Assembly (NCBI RefSeq): GCF_001696605.3
Contig: NZ_CP031716.1
Span: forward strand, 3,720,001-3,784,000
Source of the DNA: Acinetobacter wuhouensis
Lineage (GTDB): Bacteria > Pseudomonadota > Gammaproteobacteria > Pseudomonadales > Moraxellaceae
DNA length: 64,000 nt
Direction of reading: 5' to 3'
The notes beneath the pieces were generated by a model. It saw nothing but the letters and a program-made list of their open reading frames with translations, did no database searches and was not told where the DNA came from. The translations under genes and the position numbers were made by a program. Positions 17,519 through 27,072 of the stretch are shown here, piece after piece; the first letter of the stretch is position 1; the number at the start of each line of letters is the position of its first letter.

Positions 17519-19381
17519 ATGAAGACTTTGAAACAACAAGTTTTATTCTTACTTGTCGCGTTTTTATCTGTATTTGCTTTTTTCTTATACCAAGAAGATA
17601 TCACGCGTTTCTTTCAATTACGTGACATCTATCTAAAACCCCGCCTATTCAAATACGGCTTTTCAATTTTATTGAACTATGCCTTTATTAGCTTATTTTA
17701 TTTAATTTTAAGAAAAACTTTTGCGACGATTTTGTTGAGCCAATTTGTTATTTTCTTACTGACTTTTATCAATATCAAGAAAGAACAATACCTTTCGGCA
17801 AGCCTCGTGCCGAATGATTTTTTACTTTTCAAAGAAACCTTTATTGCTTCACCGATTTTTTTAAAAATCGCGGTATTTGGCGCAATCGCTGTATTCGTTG
17901 CCTTATTTGTTTTCCTCTATCGTAAAGAAAAATTAGGTACGAAGCCCTTACTTCTGACCAATAGTATTTTATCTTTTGCGATACTCGGATTCTTTATCAC
18001 GGCGAATTTTAAAGATAATTTTAGAGAAAACTGTCCCGCGCCTAAAAAGGGGACACTGTGTGAATATTCATTGTATTTACCTAATACACGTGGTGATTGG
18101 GTCGGTGATCATTTAACCATAAAACACTTAGGCTTTTCGGCATTCTTTTTCTCTAAAACTGTCGATGGGTTGAATAATAAAATTTTCCAAACTCAGGTGA
18201 TTCCTGAAAAAGAAGTGGAAACTTTTTATCAAACACCTCAGGAGTTTAATGAAACTCCAGCACCCGTTTCTGATGAAAATTCAGCAGAAAAACAACTGCC
18301 GAATATTGTTTTTGTGATGAGCGAATCACACTGGGATGCAACACAACTGGATAAAAGTATTCCACGCAATATCACCCCAACGATCAATAAAAATCAAGTA
18401 TCTACCCTGCTTTCTCCAAGTTTTGGTGGCGGCACAGCCAATGTCGAGTTTGAAGTGCTGACCAGTTTAAATACCTTTTTGAATCATAATGAATTGGCTT
18501 ATGTTTCAAAATTAAAACGCCCGACCTATTCATTGCCGATGTATCTCAATACTTTAGGTTATGAAACAACAGCCATGCACAACAACGGTAAATATTTCTA
18601 TAACCGTAGTGCCGTGTATCAAAATATGGGCTTCAATCGTTTTACTTCGATTGAAAATATGATCAACATGGCGGATCGTGCTAAATATATTAACGCTGCT
18701 GGTTGGGCGACGGATGATCTGATTTATAACAGTATTGAAAATCAACTTAAAAATACCGATAAACCTCAATTTATCTATGCTATCAGTGTCGAAAACCATC
18801 CAATGTATGGTGATGATCGTTTTGGTAAAGATAATTTTAAAATCACTAAAAAGGGTATTAGTGACAATTCAAAACGTGCGCTCAATACCTACTTAACAGG
18901 TATGCAACGCGCAGATAATAAACTTAAAGCTCTGATTGAAAATGTGAAGACTTTAGATCGCCCAACGATTGTGATCTTCTTTGGTGACCATTTACCGAAC
19001 TTACAAAAAGTCTATGATGAATATGGTTACTTTAAATCTGAACAAGAGAAAACTGAGAAAAAAGATACACGTTTCTTTGAAACACCACTCTCAGTTTGGG
19101 CAAACTTCCCGATTGACAAAAGGCAGTTTGAAGGGCAATTTGTGGCTGCACACTTCTTAGCGCCTAAAGTACTGGAAGCAGCACACGTTCCGCTGTCGCC
19201 TTATTATACTTTTGTGAACAAAGTCAGTTCTTGTTATAAAGCAGTGCATAACACAGGCACACAAACTCAAAAATCGTGTGATTTTGATTCACAGCAAGTA
19301 TTGAAAGAATACAAGGACATGAATATGGATGTGTTGAATGGTAAGAACTTTACTTATCAAATTTTAAAACCTGAAATTTAA
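17519..19381 (+). CDS. LtaS-like sulfatase-fold membrane transferase, copy 1
   Basis: A 620-aa inner-membrane enzyme. Four to five N-terminal membrane helices (about 8-180) precede an extracytoplasmic alkaline-phosphatase/sulfatase domain (about 260-600). Metal and active-site motifs are visible: VMSESHWDATQ (Glu of the metal site), FGGGTANVEFEVLTS with the likely Thr nucleophile near residue 306, and FFGDHLPNLQKVY. The family includes lipoteichoic-acid synthases and phosphoglycerol or phosphoethanolamine transferases acting on membrane-derived glycans. In a Gram-negative, addition of phosphoglycerol to a surface or periplasmic glycan is the best inference. The next gene is a close paralogue. 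Confidence 0.85.
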   Translation: MKTLKQQVLFLLVAFLSVFAFFLYQEDITRFFQLRDIYLKPRLFKYGFSILLNYAFISLFYLILRKTFATILLSQFVIFLLTFINIKKEQYLSASLVPNDFLLFKETFIASPIFLKIAVFGAIAVFVALFVFLYRKEKLGTKPLLLTNSILSFAILGFFITANFKDNFRENCPAPKKGTLCEYSLYLPNTRGDWVGDHLTIKHLGFSAFFFSKTVDGLNNKIFQTQVIPEKEVETFYQTPQEFNETPAPVSDENSAEKQLPNIVFVMSESHWDATQLDKSIPRNITPTINKNQVSTLLSPSFGGGTANVEFEVLTSLNTFLNHNELAYVSKLKRPTYSLPMYLNTLGYETTAMHNNGKYFYNRSAVYQNMGFNRFTSIENMINMADRAKYINAAGWATDDLIYNSIENQLKNTDKPQFIYAISVENHPMYGDDRFGKDNFKITKKGISDNSKRALNTYLTGMQRADNKLKALIENVKTLDRPTIVIFFGDHLPNLQKVYDEYGYFKSEQEKTEKKDTRFFETPLSVWANFPIDKRQFEGQFVAAHFLAPKVLEAAHVPLSPYYTFVNKVSSCYKAVHNTGTQTQKSCDFDSQQVLKEYKDMNMDVLNGKNFTYQILKPEI

Positions 19382-19461
19382 TCAATATTTTAAGAACATT
19401 ATAAAGATTAAATTTTCTGAATAGTGTAAAATATATAATATATTTAATTAAAATCGCTAAA

Positions 19462-21294
19462 ATGTTAATGTTTTTTGTTAAACAACAAATGGTTTTTTTT
19501 ATAATTTCATTTGTTTCTGTAATTTTCTCCATCTTTGTGAGTAATTCTTTCTCCTATAAAATTTTGAATGGGGGTTATATATTTACCTTAGTTCAATATT
19601 TTTTTTCTACGCTGATTATTTTTTCTATATTGAATTTAATTTATTGCATTACAAAAAAATTTAAATTCTCTATCATATTTTTCTTATTTTTCTATCTCTT
19701 ACTTAACTTTATTAATATCAAAAAAGAAGCATATCTATCTTCACCTTTTACACCAAGAGATTTTTTATTATTTAATGAAACTTTAACTTCTGCTCCTGCT
19801 TTGCTTATTTTAAGTGTACTCATTGGAGTATTTATCTTTACTTTTTCTTTAATTAAAGTCTATAAATATGAAAGAAAACAATCACAACATCCTTTCATTT
19901 TAAATTTTTTAATATTTATAATCACCTTTCCTTTTTTTATTTTTATGAACGCAAAAGAAAATTTTTTACCTTATTGTGAAAAATTAGATGCTCCTTCTTT
20001 ATCTTGTAAATTTGCATTAGCGATGCCCAAAACACGAAATAATTGGGTTGGAGATCATGAAATCATTAAATCCTATGGATTTTTAACTTTTTTCATTTCA
20101 AAAACATTTGATAATATTTATAAAGCGAAATTTCAAAAACCTATTCCTAAAGAAACAATCTCTTTGCTCTATAAATCTAAAGATCAAAAGCAAATAGATA
20201 AATTACCCAATATTGTCTTCGTAATGAGCGAAGCTCATTGGGACGCATCCCAACTGGCTCAATCACTACCTCAAAATGTTACACCTACAATTAATCAGCA
20301 CCAACTATCTACATTTCTCTCTCCAAGTTTTGGTGGAGGTACTGCAAATGCCGAATTTGAAGTATTAACCAGTTTAAATTCGTTCTTGAACCATAATGAA
20401 TTAGCTTATGTATCAAATTTAAAACGCCCAACTTATTCTTTACCTATGTATTTAAATACATTAGGTTATGAAACAACAGCAATGCACAATAATGGCAAAT
20501 ATTTTTATAATCGCAATAAAGTCTATCAATTATTAGATTTTCAACGTTTCATTGCTCTTGAAAATATGGTCAGCAAAAACGAACAACCTAAATTTATCAA
20601 CGATGCAGGTTGGGCAACTGATGACTTGCTTTATGAAAATATTAAAAATCAACTAAATAAACTCGATAAACCTCAATTTATTTATGCTATTAGTGTTGAA
20701 AATCATTTCAATTATTCAGATGATCGCTTTGGTACTGACAACTTCAATATCAATAAATTAAATATTAGTGAATCATCTAAGCAGAAGCTAAATACTTATT
20801 TCTCAGGAATGCAACGTGCTGATCAACATTTAAACTCTTTAATTCAATTTATTAATCAAACTAATCGACCAACGATTGTCATTTTTTTTGGTGATCATTT
20901 ACCTAGTTTGCAAGAAGTATTTGATGAGTTTCATTTCTTTAAATCCGAACAAGAGAAAACTGAGAAAAAAGATACCCGTTTCTTTGAAACACCACTCTCA
21001 GTTTGGGCAAACTTTCCAATCGACAAAAAACAGTTTGAGGGACAATTTGTGGCTGCACACTTCTTAGCGCCTAAAGTACTGGAAGCAGCACACGTTCCGC
21101 TGTCGCCTTATTATACTTTTGTGAACAAAGTCAGCTCTTGTTATAAGGCTGTACATAATACTGGGACACAACCTCAAAAATCTTGTGCATTTAATCAAGC
21201 AGATGTACTCAAACAATACCAAGATATGAATATGGATGTGTTGAATGGTAAGAACTTTACTTATCAAATTTTAAAACCTGAAACAAAAAGTTAA
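19462..21294 (+). CDS. LtaS-like sulfatase-fold membrane transferase, copy 2
   Basis: A 610-aa paralogue of the preceding protein with the same plan of N-terminal membrane helices and a sulfatase-type catalytic domain (VMSEAHWDASQ, FGGGTANAEFEVLTS, FFGDHLPSLQEVF). The N-terminal half has diverged strongly and is markedly more AT-rich. The last third is nearly the same as copy 1, including a 92-bp DNA block that is identical (19136-19227 versus 21043-21134). It lies 80 bp downstream of copy 1 with no terminator between. Both copies keep the catalytic motifs, so both are likely active, perhaps with different acceptors. Confidence 0.85.
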   Translation: MLMFFVKQQMVFFIISFVSVIFSIFVSNSFSYKILNGGYIFTLVQYFFSTLIIFSILNLIYCITKKFKFSIIFFLFFYLLLNFINIKKEAYLSSPFTPRDFLLFNETLTSAPALLILSVLIGVFIFTFSLIKVYKYERKQSQHPFILNFLIFIITFPFFIFMNAKENFLPYCEKLDAPSLSCKFALAMPKTRNNWVGDHEIIKSYGFLTFFISKTFDNIYKAKFQKPIPKETISLLYKSKDQKQIDKLPNIVFVMSEAHWDASQLAQSLPQNVTPTINQHQLSTFLSPSFGGGTANAEFEVLTSLNSFLNHNELAYVSNLKRPTYSLPMYLNTLGYETTAMHNNGKYFYNRNKVYQLLDFQRFIALENMVSKNEQPKFINDAGWATDDLLYENIKNQLNKLDKPQFIYAISVENHFNYSDDRFGTDNFNINKLNISESSKQKLNTYFSGMQRADQHLNSLIQFINQTNRPTIVIFFGDHLPSLQEVFDEFHFFKSEQEKTEKKDTRFFETPLSVWANFPIDKKQFEGQFVAAHFLAPKVLEAAHVPLSPYYTFVNKVSSCYKAVHNTGTQPQKSCAFNQADVLKQYQDMNMDVLNGKNFTYQILKPETKS

Positions 21295-21310
21295 GTCAGT
21301 TTAAAAAATA

Positions 21311-21466
21311 CTAAGAAGATTCTTTCGAATCTTCTTTTTTTCGCTCTGGCTGTAATTGATCACTATCTTGCGCAGTTGAATCACCTTGTCCAAAATAATC
21401 TCTGCGAGGATCACTCACCATTAAATAAAACGTAATCATTGCGAATAGAAAAATCAGAATCTTCAT
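21311..21466 (-). CDS. Small single-pass membrane protein (51 aa)
   Basis: A minus-strand frame from ATG 21466 to TAG 21311 encodes 51 residues: one membrane helix at the N-terminus (MKILIFLFAMITFYLMV), then a charged tail with SDPRRDYFG and QPERKKEDSKESS. This layout looks like a real small membrane protein rather than chance. It has no family I recognise. The ribosome binding site is weak, which keeps confidence moderate. The palindrome that overlaps its 3' end is a terminator. Confidence 0.55.
   Translation of the reverse strand: MKILIFLFAMITFYLMVSDPRRDYFGQGDSTAQDSDQLQPERKKEDSKESS
21314..21341. terminator. Intrinsic terminator after LtaS-like copy 2
   Basis: AGAAGATTC-TTTC-GAATCTTCT, a 9-bp stem with a 4-nt loop, followed by a T run. 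It closes the two-gene operon on the plus strand and overlaps the 3' codons of the 51-aa minus-strand frame. Confidence 0.8.
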
Positions 21467-21655
21467 GATCACACCATTGTTTTAAAATTTTTAACTATCC
21501 TAAATACTTCACCCTGCAAAATGTTGGAGAATGTGTATATCAAACACAGCTATTTCCGCGATTTTCTGTATCTACTGGGTACTTTAGATAAACTGAATCT
21601 TAAACATGTAAAATTATTACTATATACAGTTAAACAACTCAATAAAACTAGAAGA

Positions 21656-21685
21656 AAAAATAAGGTGCAATTGCACCTTATTTTT
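21656..21685. terminator. Terminator after phospholipase C
   Basis: A 30-bp perfect palindrome, A5-TAAGGTGCAATTGCACCTTA-T5. It lies 19 bp beyond the phospholipase C stop on the minus strand. Confidence 0.85.
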
Positions 21686-21703
21686 ATAATGAGGCTCTGA
21701 AAT

Positions 21704-23899
21704 TTAAGACTCGATAAAACCCATATATGGGTCAGAGAATGAATCTTTCCCTGTTTCAATACGACCTGCAAAGCGACGTTTATAACTATTATCACCATCT
21801 ATGGTCACAGTAAAATCATACCAACCACCAAAATCTGCCATATCCCAATTCAACTCTTTTTCAGTCGATGCAGTTTCGATGCTCCATGTCTTATTTGGTA
21901 AATAAGCATTGGCTTTTACGGTTAATTTGGTCGTTTTCCCCGCATCATTCCGGACTTTTAGATAGATTTTTGAACTACAGTCTTCTACGCAGACACGGAC
22001 TTCTGCCAATGAATCTGTTTGTGTGGTTTTGGTTAAATCACCCGTAAACCCGCGATGAAATCCGTTAGGTCCCAAAACCCATAAATCATATTGTCCTGTC
22101 GAAGTATTCCACACATCATCCAACTGCTTGCCTGCTTCAACCATATAACGTCGTGGTATCGCATTTAGATCCAACTTGTCGTAAACATGAAATACAGCTG
22201 CATGCGTTCCTGTATTTGAGAACATGAGCTTTACTGACTTGTTTGCCACATCTACTTTGGCACTGGTATGTAAAATATAAGGCAGAGCACGTGAGAAACG
22301 CGTCCCCGTTTGTTGAACAGGATAAACTTGACTCAAAGGACGGGAAACTTGTGGCAGCAATCCTTGAGCAGTACGGATCGCATCTGCCTCACTCTTGGTC
22401 TTTTTACCCACTAAATCAGGAATTACGGCAGTGTTCGGATTTTTAAAATCGAATGCTGTGGTCAAATCACCACACACTGCACGGCGATAAGGGCTGATAT
22501 TCGGTTCTTGTACACTAAAACGTTGTTCTAAGAAACGAATCACAGATGAATGATCAAACACTTGTGAGTTGACCCAGCCACCTCGACTCCACGGTGAAAT
22601 CACATACATCGGAACACGAATCCCAGGCCCATAGACACCGACCCCATTACTTACAGTTGGATCGGTAAAATTAGGCTGCCCTGCTGATGCTTTAGGATGT
22701 GCCGCATATTCATAAGACATCTGTTCATCTGTTAATGTGGATTTACCATGAACTATCACAACTTTTGTGTCTTTATCTAATTCTTTAGATGGTGCACTCG
22801 GTGATGGAACATGATCAAAGAAACCATCATTTTCATCAAAATTCACCAATAAAACCGTCTGACTCCAAACTTCAGGATTCGCTGTTAATGCATTCAATAC
22901 TTCTTGAATATACCAAGCCCCTTGTACTGGGCTAGATGGTCCAGGGTGTTCACTATAAGTTGCAGGTGCAATCATCCAACTGACTTGAGGCAATTGACCT
23001 GTGGCAATGTCTTCCTTGAATGAGCCTAAAAAACCACCATCTGGCATGGTATTGGCAATGCCTTTATATAAGGGCTGGGTTGCATCAATTGCTGGATCAT
23101 AAGCTGGACAAATTATATTGTTATTGACGGGTTTCCCTGACTGTTCATTAGCACGGCGATATTGTTTAAAACCCGCCAAAGGATTGTCGGTAAAGTTATC
23201 TGGCATGTTTTGATAAACTTTCCAAGTCACCCCCGCTTGCTGTAAGCGCTCTGGATAAGTTGTCCAATCATAGCCCGTCGTTGATGGTCCAATCGCATCC
23301 AAATCATTCACCACACTCGCCACACCTGCTGCTTTAGGACCATTTGAACCTGTCCAAATAAACATACGGTTTGAGTTAGTACCTGTATGCATCGCACAAT
23401 GGTAAGCATCGCAAAGGGTAAAAGCATTTGCCAGAGAAAATTGGAATTCGACTTCTTGTTGTTTGTAATAGCCCATGGATTGGGGATTTTTATATTGTAC
23501 CCAATTGCCCATACGCCCATGATTCCAAGCGTATTGCCCATCTGTCCATGAATGCGGTGTACCGCTCACGCGCTGTGCATTGCCACGAGTACTGTCTAAA
23601 TGATAGGGATAAATTTTATTCTTATCTTTATCATACTGTTCCCAAACTTTACGATTGTCTGAGAGTGGAATTGTGAAACGATCACCAAAACCACGAACCC
23701 CTTTTAAAGTCCCAAAATAATTATCAAATGAACGATTTTCTTGGGTCAAAATAATCACATGCTTAACGTCTTTAATCGTTCCTGTTTCAACTTTGGCATC
23801 GATGGCTAAGGCTTTTTGAATGCTGGCTGGAAAGCTGGCTAATGCTGCTGTACCGAAAATCGTTTTACTTGAATTGACTAAAAAATCACGACGGTTCAT
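21704..23899 (-). CDS. plcN: Phosphocholine-specific phospholipase C
   Basis: A 731-aa secreted phosphoesterase that splits phosphatidylcholine-type lipids into diacylglycerol and phosphocholine. The N-terminus carries a twin-arginine signal (RRDFL at residues 3-7, hydrophobic core to about 30, ALA site). Phosphoesterase motifs are HVIILTQENRSFDNYFG (about 47-63) and NFDENDGFFDHVPSP. Two C-terminal beta domains (DUF756 type, about 560-715) are as in the Pseudomonas PlcH/PlcN proteins. It is preceded at 20 bp by a tiny lipoprotein gene. An AAGGATAT ribosome binding site precedes the ATG. The choice between plcN-type and another paralogue name is by general resemblance only. Confidence 0.9.
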   Translation of the reverse strand: MNRRDFLVNSSKTIFGTAALASFPASIQKALAIDAKVETGTIKDVKHVIILTQENRSFDNYFGTLKGVRGFGDRFTIPLSDNRKVWEQYDKDKNKIYPYHLDSTRGNAQRVSGTPHSWTDGQYAWNHGRMGNWVQYKNPQSMGYYKQQEVEFQFSLANAFTLCDAYHCAMHTGTNSNRMFIWTGSNGPKAAGVASVVNDLDAIGPSTTGYDWTTYPERLQQAGVTWKVYQNMPDNFTDNPLAGFKQYRRANEQSGKPVNNNIICPAYDPAIDATQPLYKGIANTMPDGGFLGSFKEDIATGQLPQVSWMIAPATYSEHPGPSSPVQGAWYIQEVLNALTANPEVWSQTVLLVNFDENDGFFDHVPSPSAPSKELDKDTKVVIVHGKSTLTDEQMSYEYAAHPKASAGQPNFTDPTVSNGVGVYGPGIRVPMYVISPWSRGGWVNSQVFDHSSVIRFLEQRFSVQEPNISPYRRAVCGDLTTAFDFKNPNTAVIPDLVGKKTKSEADAIRTAQGLLPQVSRPLSQVYPVQQTGTRFSRALPYILHTSAKVDVANKSVKLMFSNTGTHAAVFHVYDKLDLNAIPRRYMVEAGKQLDDVWNTSTGQYDLWVLGPNGFHRGFTGDLTKTTQTDSLAEVRVCVEDCSSKIYLKVRNDAGKTTKLTVKANAYLPNKTWSIETASTEKELNWDMADFGGWYDFTVTIDGDNSYKRRFAGRIETGKDSFSDPYMGFIES

Positions 23900-23920
23900 G
23901 AATATATCCTTATATTTTTA

Positions 23921-24055
23921 TTATGGTGCACAATGGATTTTGCAGTTTGAAACTGGTGGCTGTGTTGTAGTGTTATCACCACTATCATTATTGTCATTAC
24001 ATGCGCTGAGTAACACACTTATACTCGTGACGCAGATCAGGAGAAAATTTCGCAT
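23921..24055 (-). CDS. Small lipoprotein (44 aa) upstream of phospholipase C
   Basis: ATG 24055 to TAA 23921 encodes 44 residues: a short signal peptide ending in the lipobox LLSAC (lipidated Cys19), then an Asp/Asn/Thr-rich linker and two Cys near the C-terminus (NCKIHCAP). The lipobox and the AGGA just upstream of the ATG make it a convincing gene despite its size. It ends 21 bp before the phospholipase ATG, so the two are probably one transcript. Function unknown; an accessory or chaperone role for the lipase is only a guess. Confidence 0.7.
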   Translation of the reverse strand: MRNFLLICVTSISVLLSACNDNNDSGDNTTTQPPVSNCKIHCAP

Positions 24056-24161
24056 TGTCCTATCCATAAACTAGAAGTACGAATAGTCAATACGACACCA
24101 ATGACAGTTAAGTTAAACTTTCATGGCAATTTAATGAAGCTTCATGAATAAAAAGGCATAA

Positions 24162-24185
24162 AAAACGCATCCGAAGATGCGTTTT
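24162..24185. terminator. Terminator after rph
   Basis: AAAACGCATC-CGAA-GATGCGTTTT, a 10-bp stem with a 4-nt loop flanked by A and T runs. It lies 52 bp beyond the rph stop on the minus strand and also upstream of the lipoprotein gene. Confidence 0.85.
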
Positions 24186-24236
24186 AAATCTCAAAGAATC
24201 TGGAAAGTTATCAATTAAAAAATCATCAACTAAGAA

Positions 24237-24953
24237 TTACCAACCCAGTGCTTCTTGTTGTTTTTTCACCAACTCTTGAATCCCTTTTTCAGCCATTTCT
24301 AACATCGCATTTGATTGTGCACGTGTAAATGGTTTTTCTTCCGCAGTGCCTTGAATTTCAATAAATTCACCAGCTTGTGTCATCACTACATTCAAGTCAG
24401 TTTGACAGTTAGAATCTTCTTCATAGCAAAGATCAAGTAGAACTTCATCTTCAAAAATACCCACAGAAATTGCAGCAACGAGACCTTTTAATGGGTCTTG
24501 TTTGATTTTTTTCTTTTCTAAAAGCACATTCATCGCATCGATCAATGCCACTGCAGCACCTGTAATTGAAGCAGTACGTGTACCACCATCCGCTTGGATC
24601 ACATCACAGTCGATAGTAATGGTGTTTTCGCCTAATTTTTTCAAATCAACCATTGAACGTAGACTACGACCAATCAAACGTTGAATTTCTTGGGTACGAC
24701 CTGACTGTTTACCACGTGCTGCTTCACGGTCACTACGTGTATGTGTTGAACGTGGCAACATACCATATTCAGCAGTCACCCAGCCTTGACCTTTTCCTTT
24801 TAGAAAACGTGGAACTGAATTATCAATACTCGCAGTACACAGCACTTTTGTATGACCAAATTCAACCAAAACAGAACCTTCCGCATAACGTGTGTAGTTA
24901 CGGGTAATTTTCACATCACGTAATTGATCTAAGGCACGTTGGTCGATACGCAT
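24237..24953 (-). CDS. rph: Ribonuclease PH
   Basis: A 238-aa phosphorolytic 3'-5' exoribonuclease that trims tRNA precursors and forms a hexameric ring. The N-terminal [19 protein letters not shown], the phosphate-site region [51 protein letters not shown] and [11 protein letters not shown] are diagnostic. Full length; it appears to be a single-gene unit with a terminator. Confidence 0.96.
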   Translation of the reverse strand: MRIDQRALDQLRDVKITRNYTRYAEGSVLVEFGHTKVLCTASIDNSVPRFLKGKGQGWVTAEYGMLPRSTHTRSDREAARGKQSGRTQEIQRLIGRSLRSMVDLKKLGENTITIDCDVIQADGGTRTASITGAAVALIDAMNVLLEKKKIKQDPLKGLVAAISVGIFEDEVLLDLCYEEDSNCQTDLNVVMTQAGEFIEIQGTAEEKPFTRAQSNAMLEMAEKGIQELVKKQQEALGW

Positions 24954-25153
24954 AGTTTGTCCTATTTGGATTTAAATAAATATTGTGCGTAATTATAACA
25001 GATCATAGAGGGATGGTTTTATTACATCATGCTGTTTTTATTTTGAATGAAAAACCCAAATCATCATCTTATTCATAAAACAAAATAATTCATAAACTTA
25101 ATATCTGAAACAAACATCGAATGATGTTTTAAACTGCGGAATAATCTATTGTG

Positions 25154-25417
25154 TTAATAGCCAAGCTGTAATTTCAAACGTTTCCCACAGGCGATAATCG
25201 TTCTGCGATCGGCATCTATTGCACCATGCTCGATGACCAAAATCCGCATTTCCAAAGTAATATCATAATGTGGATAAGATGCTGTACGATGAAACAAACG
25301 TGCATCAATCTCTAAGCTCTGAGCAAAAGCATGCAACTCTTCCAGCGTATCTGCCATGAGATGACACCATTCTCGACCTCTAAATTGAACCTTTGCTCGA
25401 TCTACATAAACAGCCAC
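25154..25417 (-). CDS. DUF4031 domain protein
   Basis: An 87-aa protein beginning AVYVDRAKVQFRGREWCHLMAD, with HRTASYPHYDIT in the middle, which matches the short DUF4031 family. It is cytoplasmic with no signal. The family function is unknown to me. It stands alone, divergent from the DUF523 gene. Confidence 0.75.
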   Translation of the reverse strand: MAVYVDRAKVQFRGREWCHLMADTLEELHAFAQSLEIDARLFHRTASYPHYDITLEMRILVIEHGAIDADRRTIIACGKRLKLQLGY

Positions 25418-25517
25418 ATCCTCACCCCTTAATCCCTGCTATATTGAATATATGAATGATTGGTTGTTATTTCAAATATTCAATCGTAAACGACAAACTT
25501 CTGTGTGATCCATTCAT

Positions 25518-25988
25518 ATGAAAAAATACCTCATCAGCGCCTGCCTCATTGGTGAAAATGTCCGCTACGATGGCAAAAACTGCTTACAACAGCAACTCAA
25601 ACAACTGATTGAAACAGGTCAAGCTGTGACGATCTGTCCTGAAGTTTCAGGTGAATTGAGCACGCCTCGTCCTCCTGCTGAAATTGTCGGTGGTGATGGT
25701 TGTGATGTTTTAAATCATCGAGCGAAAGTAATGGATGCACAAGGCAATGATGTCACGCAAGCCTTTATTTTAGGTGCAGAAAAAACTTTAAAACTTGCGC
25801 AAAAATATCAAGTCACCCATGTCATTCTCAAAGCCAATAGCCCATCTTGCAGTTCAAACATGATTTATGATGGAACATTTACAGGACAAAAGACTCAAGG
25901 CGTAGGCGTCACCACAGCATTGCTTGAACAACACGGTTTTCAAGTCATGACTGAGGATGCGTTTTTAAAACAACTTGAGAATAAGTGA
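25518..25988 (+). CDS. DUF523 domain protein (YbbK-like)
   Basis: A 156-aa cytoplasmic protein with the family features: N-terminal SACLIGENVRYDGKNC, CPEVSGELSTPRPPAEI, and KANSPSCSSNMIYDGTF. Conserved cysteines suggest metal or redox chemistry, but the family has no firm function that I can cite. It converges on the transporter downstream, with a hairpin between the two stops. Confidence 0.85.
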   Translation: MKKYLISACLIGENVRYDGKNCLQQQLKQLIETGQAVTICPEVSGELSTPRPPAEIVGGDGCDVLNHRAKVMDAQGNDVTQAFILGAEKTLKLAQKYQVTHVILKANSPSCSSNMIYDGTFTGQKTQGVGVTTALLEQHGFQVMTEDAFLKQLENK

Positions 25989-26001
25989 CTGTAAATTAAA
26001 A

Positions 26002-26019
26002 AGAGTGCCTAAGCACTCT
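26002..26019. terminator. Hairpin between convergent DUF523 and BASS genes
   Basis: AGAGTGC-CTAA-GCACTCT, a 7-bp stem. The A-rich bases on its left become a T run on the minus strand, so it mainly ends the transporter transcript. Confidence 0.7.
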
Positions 26020-26037
26020 CTGGAAAATTTGAAAATA

Positions 26038-26991
26038 TTATTCTTTATTTTCAGCCATTTTATCCGCCTTTGCCGCCCAATAGGTTGCCAAAGCAGGTCC
26101 TGAAATATTGTGCCAAAGACTAAAAATTGCACTCGGAACCGCTGTTACAGGTGAAGCTGCAAAATGAATCGCGGCGAGCGTTACGCCTAAACCTGAATTT
26201 TGCATACCCACTTCAATCGATACTGCTTTCGAGTCAGGATAAGACAGTTTAAACAAACGACTTGCCCAATAACCGAGTAAGAAGCCCAAACCATTATGTA
26301 GCATCACAACACCAAGAATCAGCAAACCCGACTGTAAAATCGATGCCTTACTTGCTGCAATAATCGCAGCCACAATCACCACAATCGCAATTACTGAAAT
26401 CAAAGGCATGATTTGAATATATTGTTCTGTTTTTTGTTTAAATGCACTGCGTAGAATCACCCCGAGAATGATTGGGAAAATTACCACTTTTAAAATATCA
26501 ATAAACATCGAGCCTGCATCAATCGGAATCCATTGACTGGCCAAAACATAGAAAATTGCAGGGGTCAGAATCGGGGCTAAAAAAGTTGAAACCGTCGTAC
26601 ATGCGACAGATAAAGCGGTATTTGCCTTCGCCATATACGCAATCACATTGGATGCTGTTCCACCAGGACAACAGCCAACGAGGATGACACCAACAGCAAT
26701 TTCAGATGGAAGTCGAAATAATTGACAAAGTAAATAGGCAAGCCCTGGCATGATCACAAACTGTGCAACCACACCAATCAACACCGCTTTGGGGCTTTGC
26801 AAAACGCCTTTAAAATCATCCACAGTCATGGTCATGCCCATACCGAGCATGATAATCCCCAAAACCCACGGAATATAAGCTTTCATCCATACAAAAGCAT
26901 TTGGGAAACACAATGCAATAAAGGCAAAGACCATGACCCAAAGTGCAAACGTCTTTTGTACGAATTTGCTAAACGCTAAGATTGCCGACAT
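26038..26991 (-). CDS. Bile acid:sodium symporter (BASS) family transporter
   Basis: A 317-aa inner-membrane protein with about ten helices. The family motifs GMGMTMTVDDF, GVILVGCCPGGTASNVIAY and EVGMQNSGLGVTLA are visible. Members move organic anions with Na+ (bile acids, pantoate, keto acids); pantoate or a keto acid is likelier than bile acids here, but the substrate cannot be read from the sequence. No operon partner. Confidence 0.88.
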   Translation of the reverse strand: MSAILAFSKFVQKTFALWVMVFAFIALCFPNAFVWMKAYIPWVLGIIMLGMGMTMTVDDFKGVLQSPKAVLIGVVAQFVIMPGLAYLLCQLFRLPSEIAVGVILVGCCPGGTASNVIAYMAKANTALSVACTTVSTFLAPILTPAIFYVLASQWIPIDAGSMFIDILKVVIFPIILGVILRSAFKQKTEQYIQIMPLISVIAIVVIVAAIIAASKASILQSGLLILGVVMLHNGLGFLLGYWASRLFKLSYPDSKAVSIEVGMQNSGLGVTLAAIHFAASPVTAVPSAIFSLWHNISGPALATYWAAKADKMAENKE

Positions 26992-27072
26992 CGTCCCTAC
27001 CTGAATACATTTTTACCCCTGATCAGGCTAATTTTAATCGAACTTAGACAAACGGATTGTATTTTTGTGATG

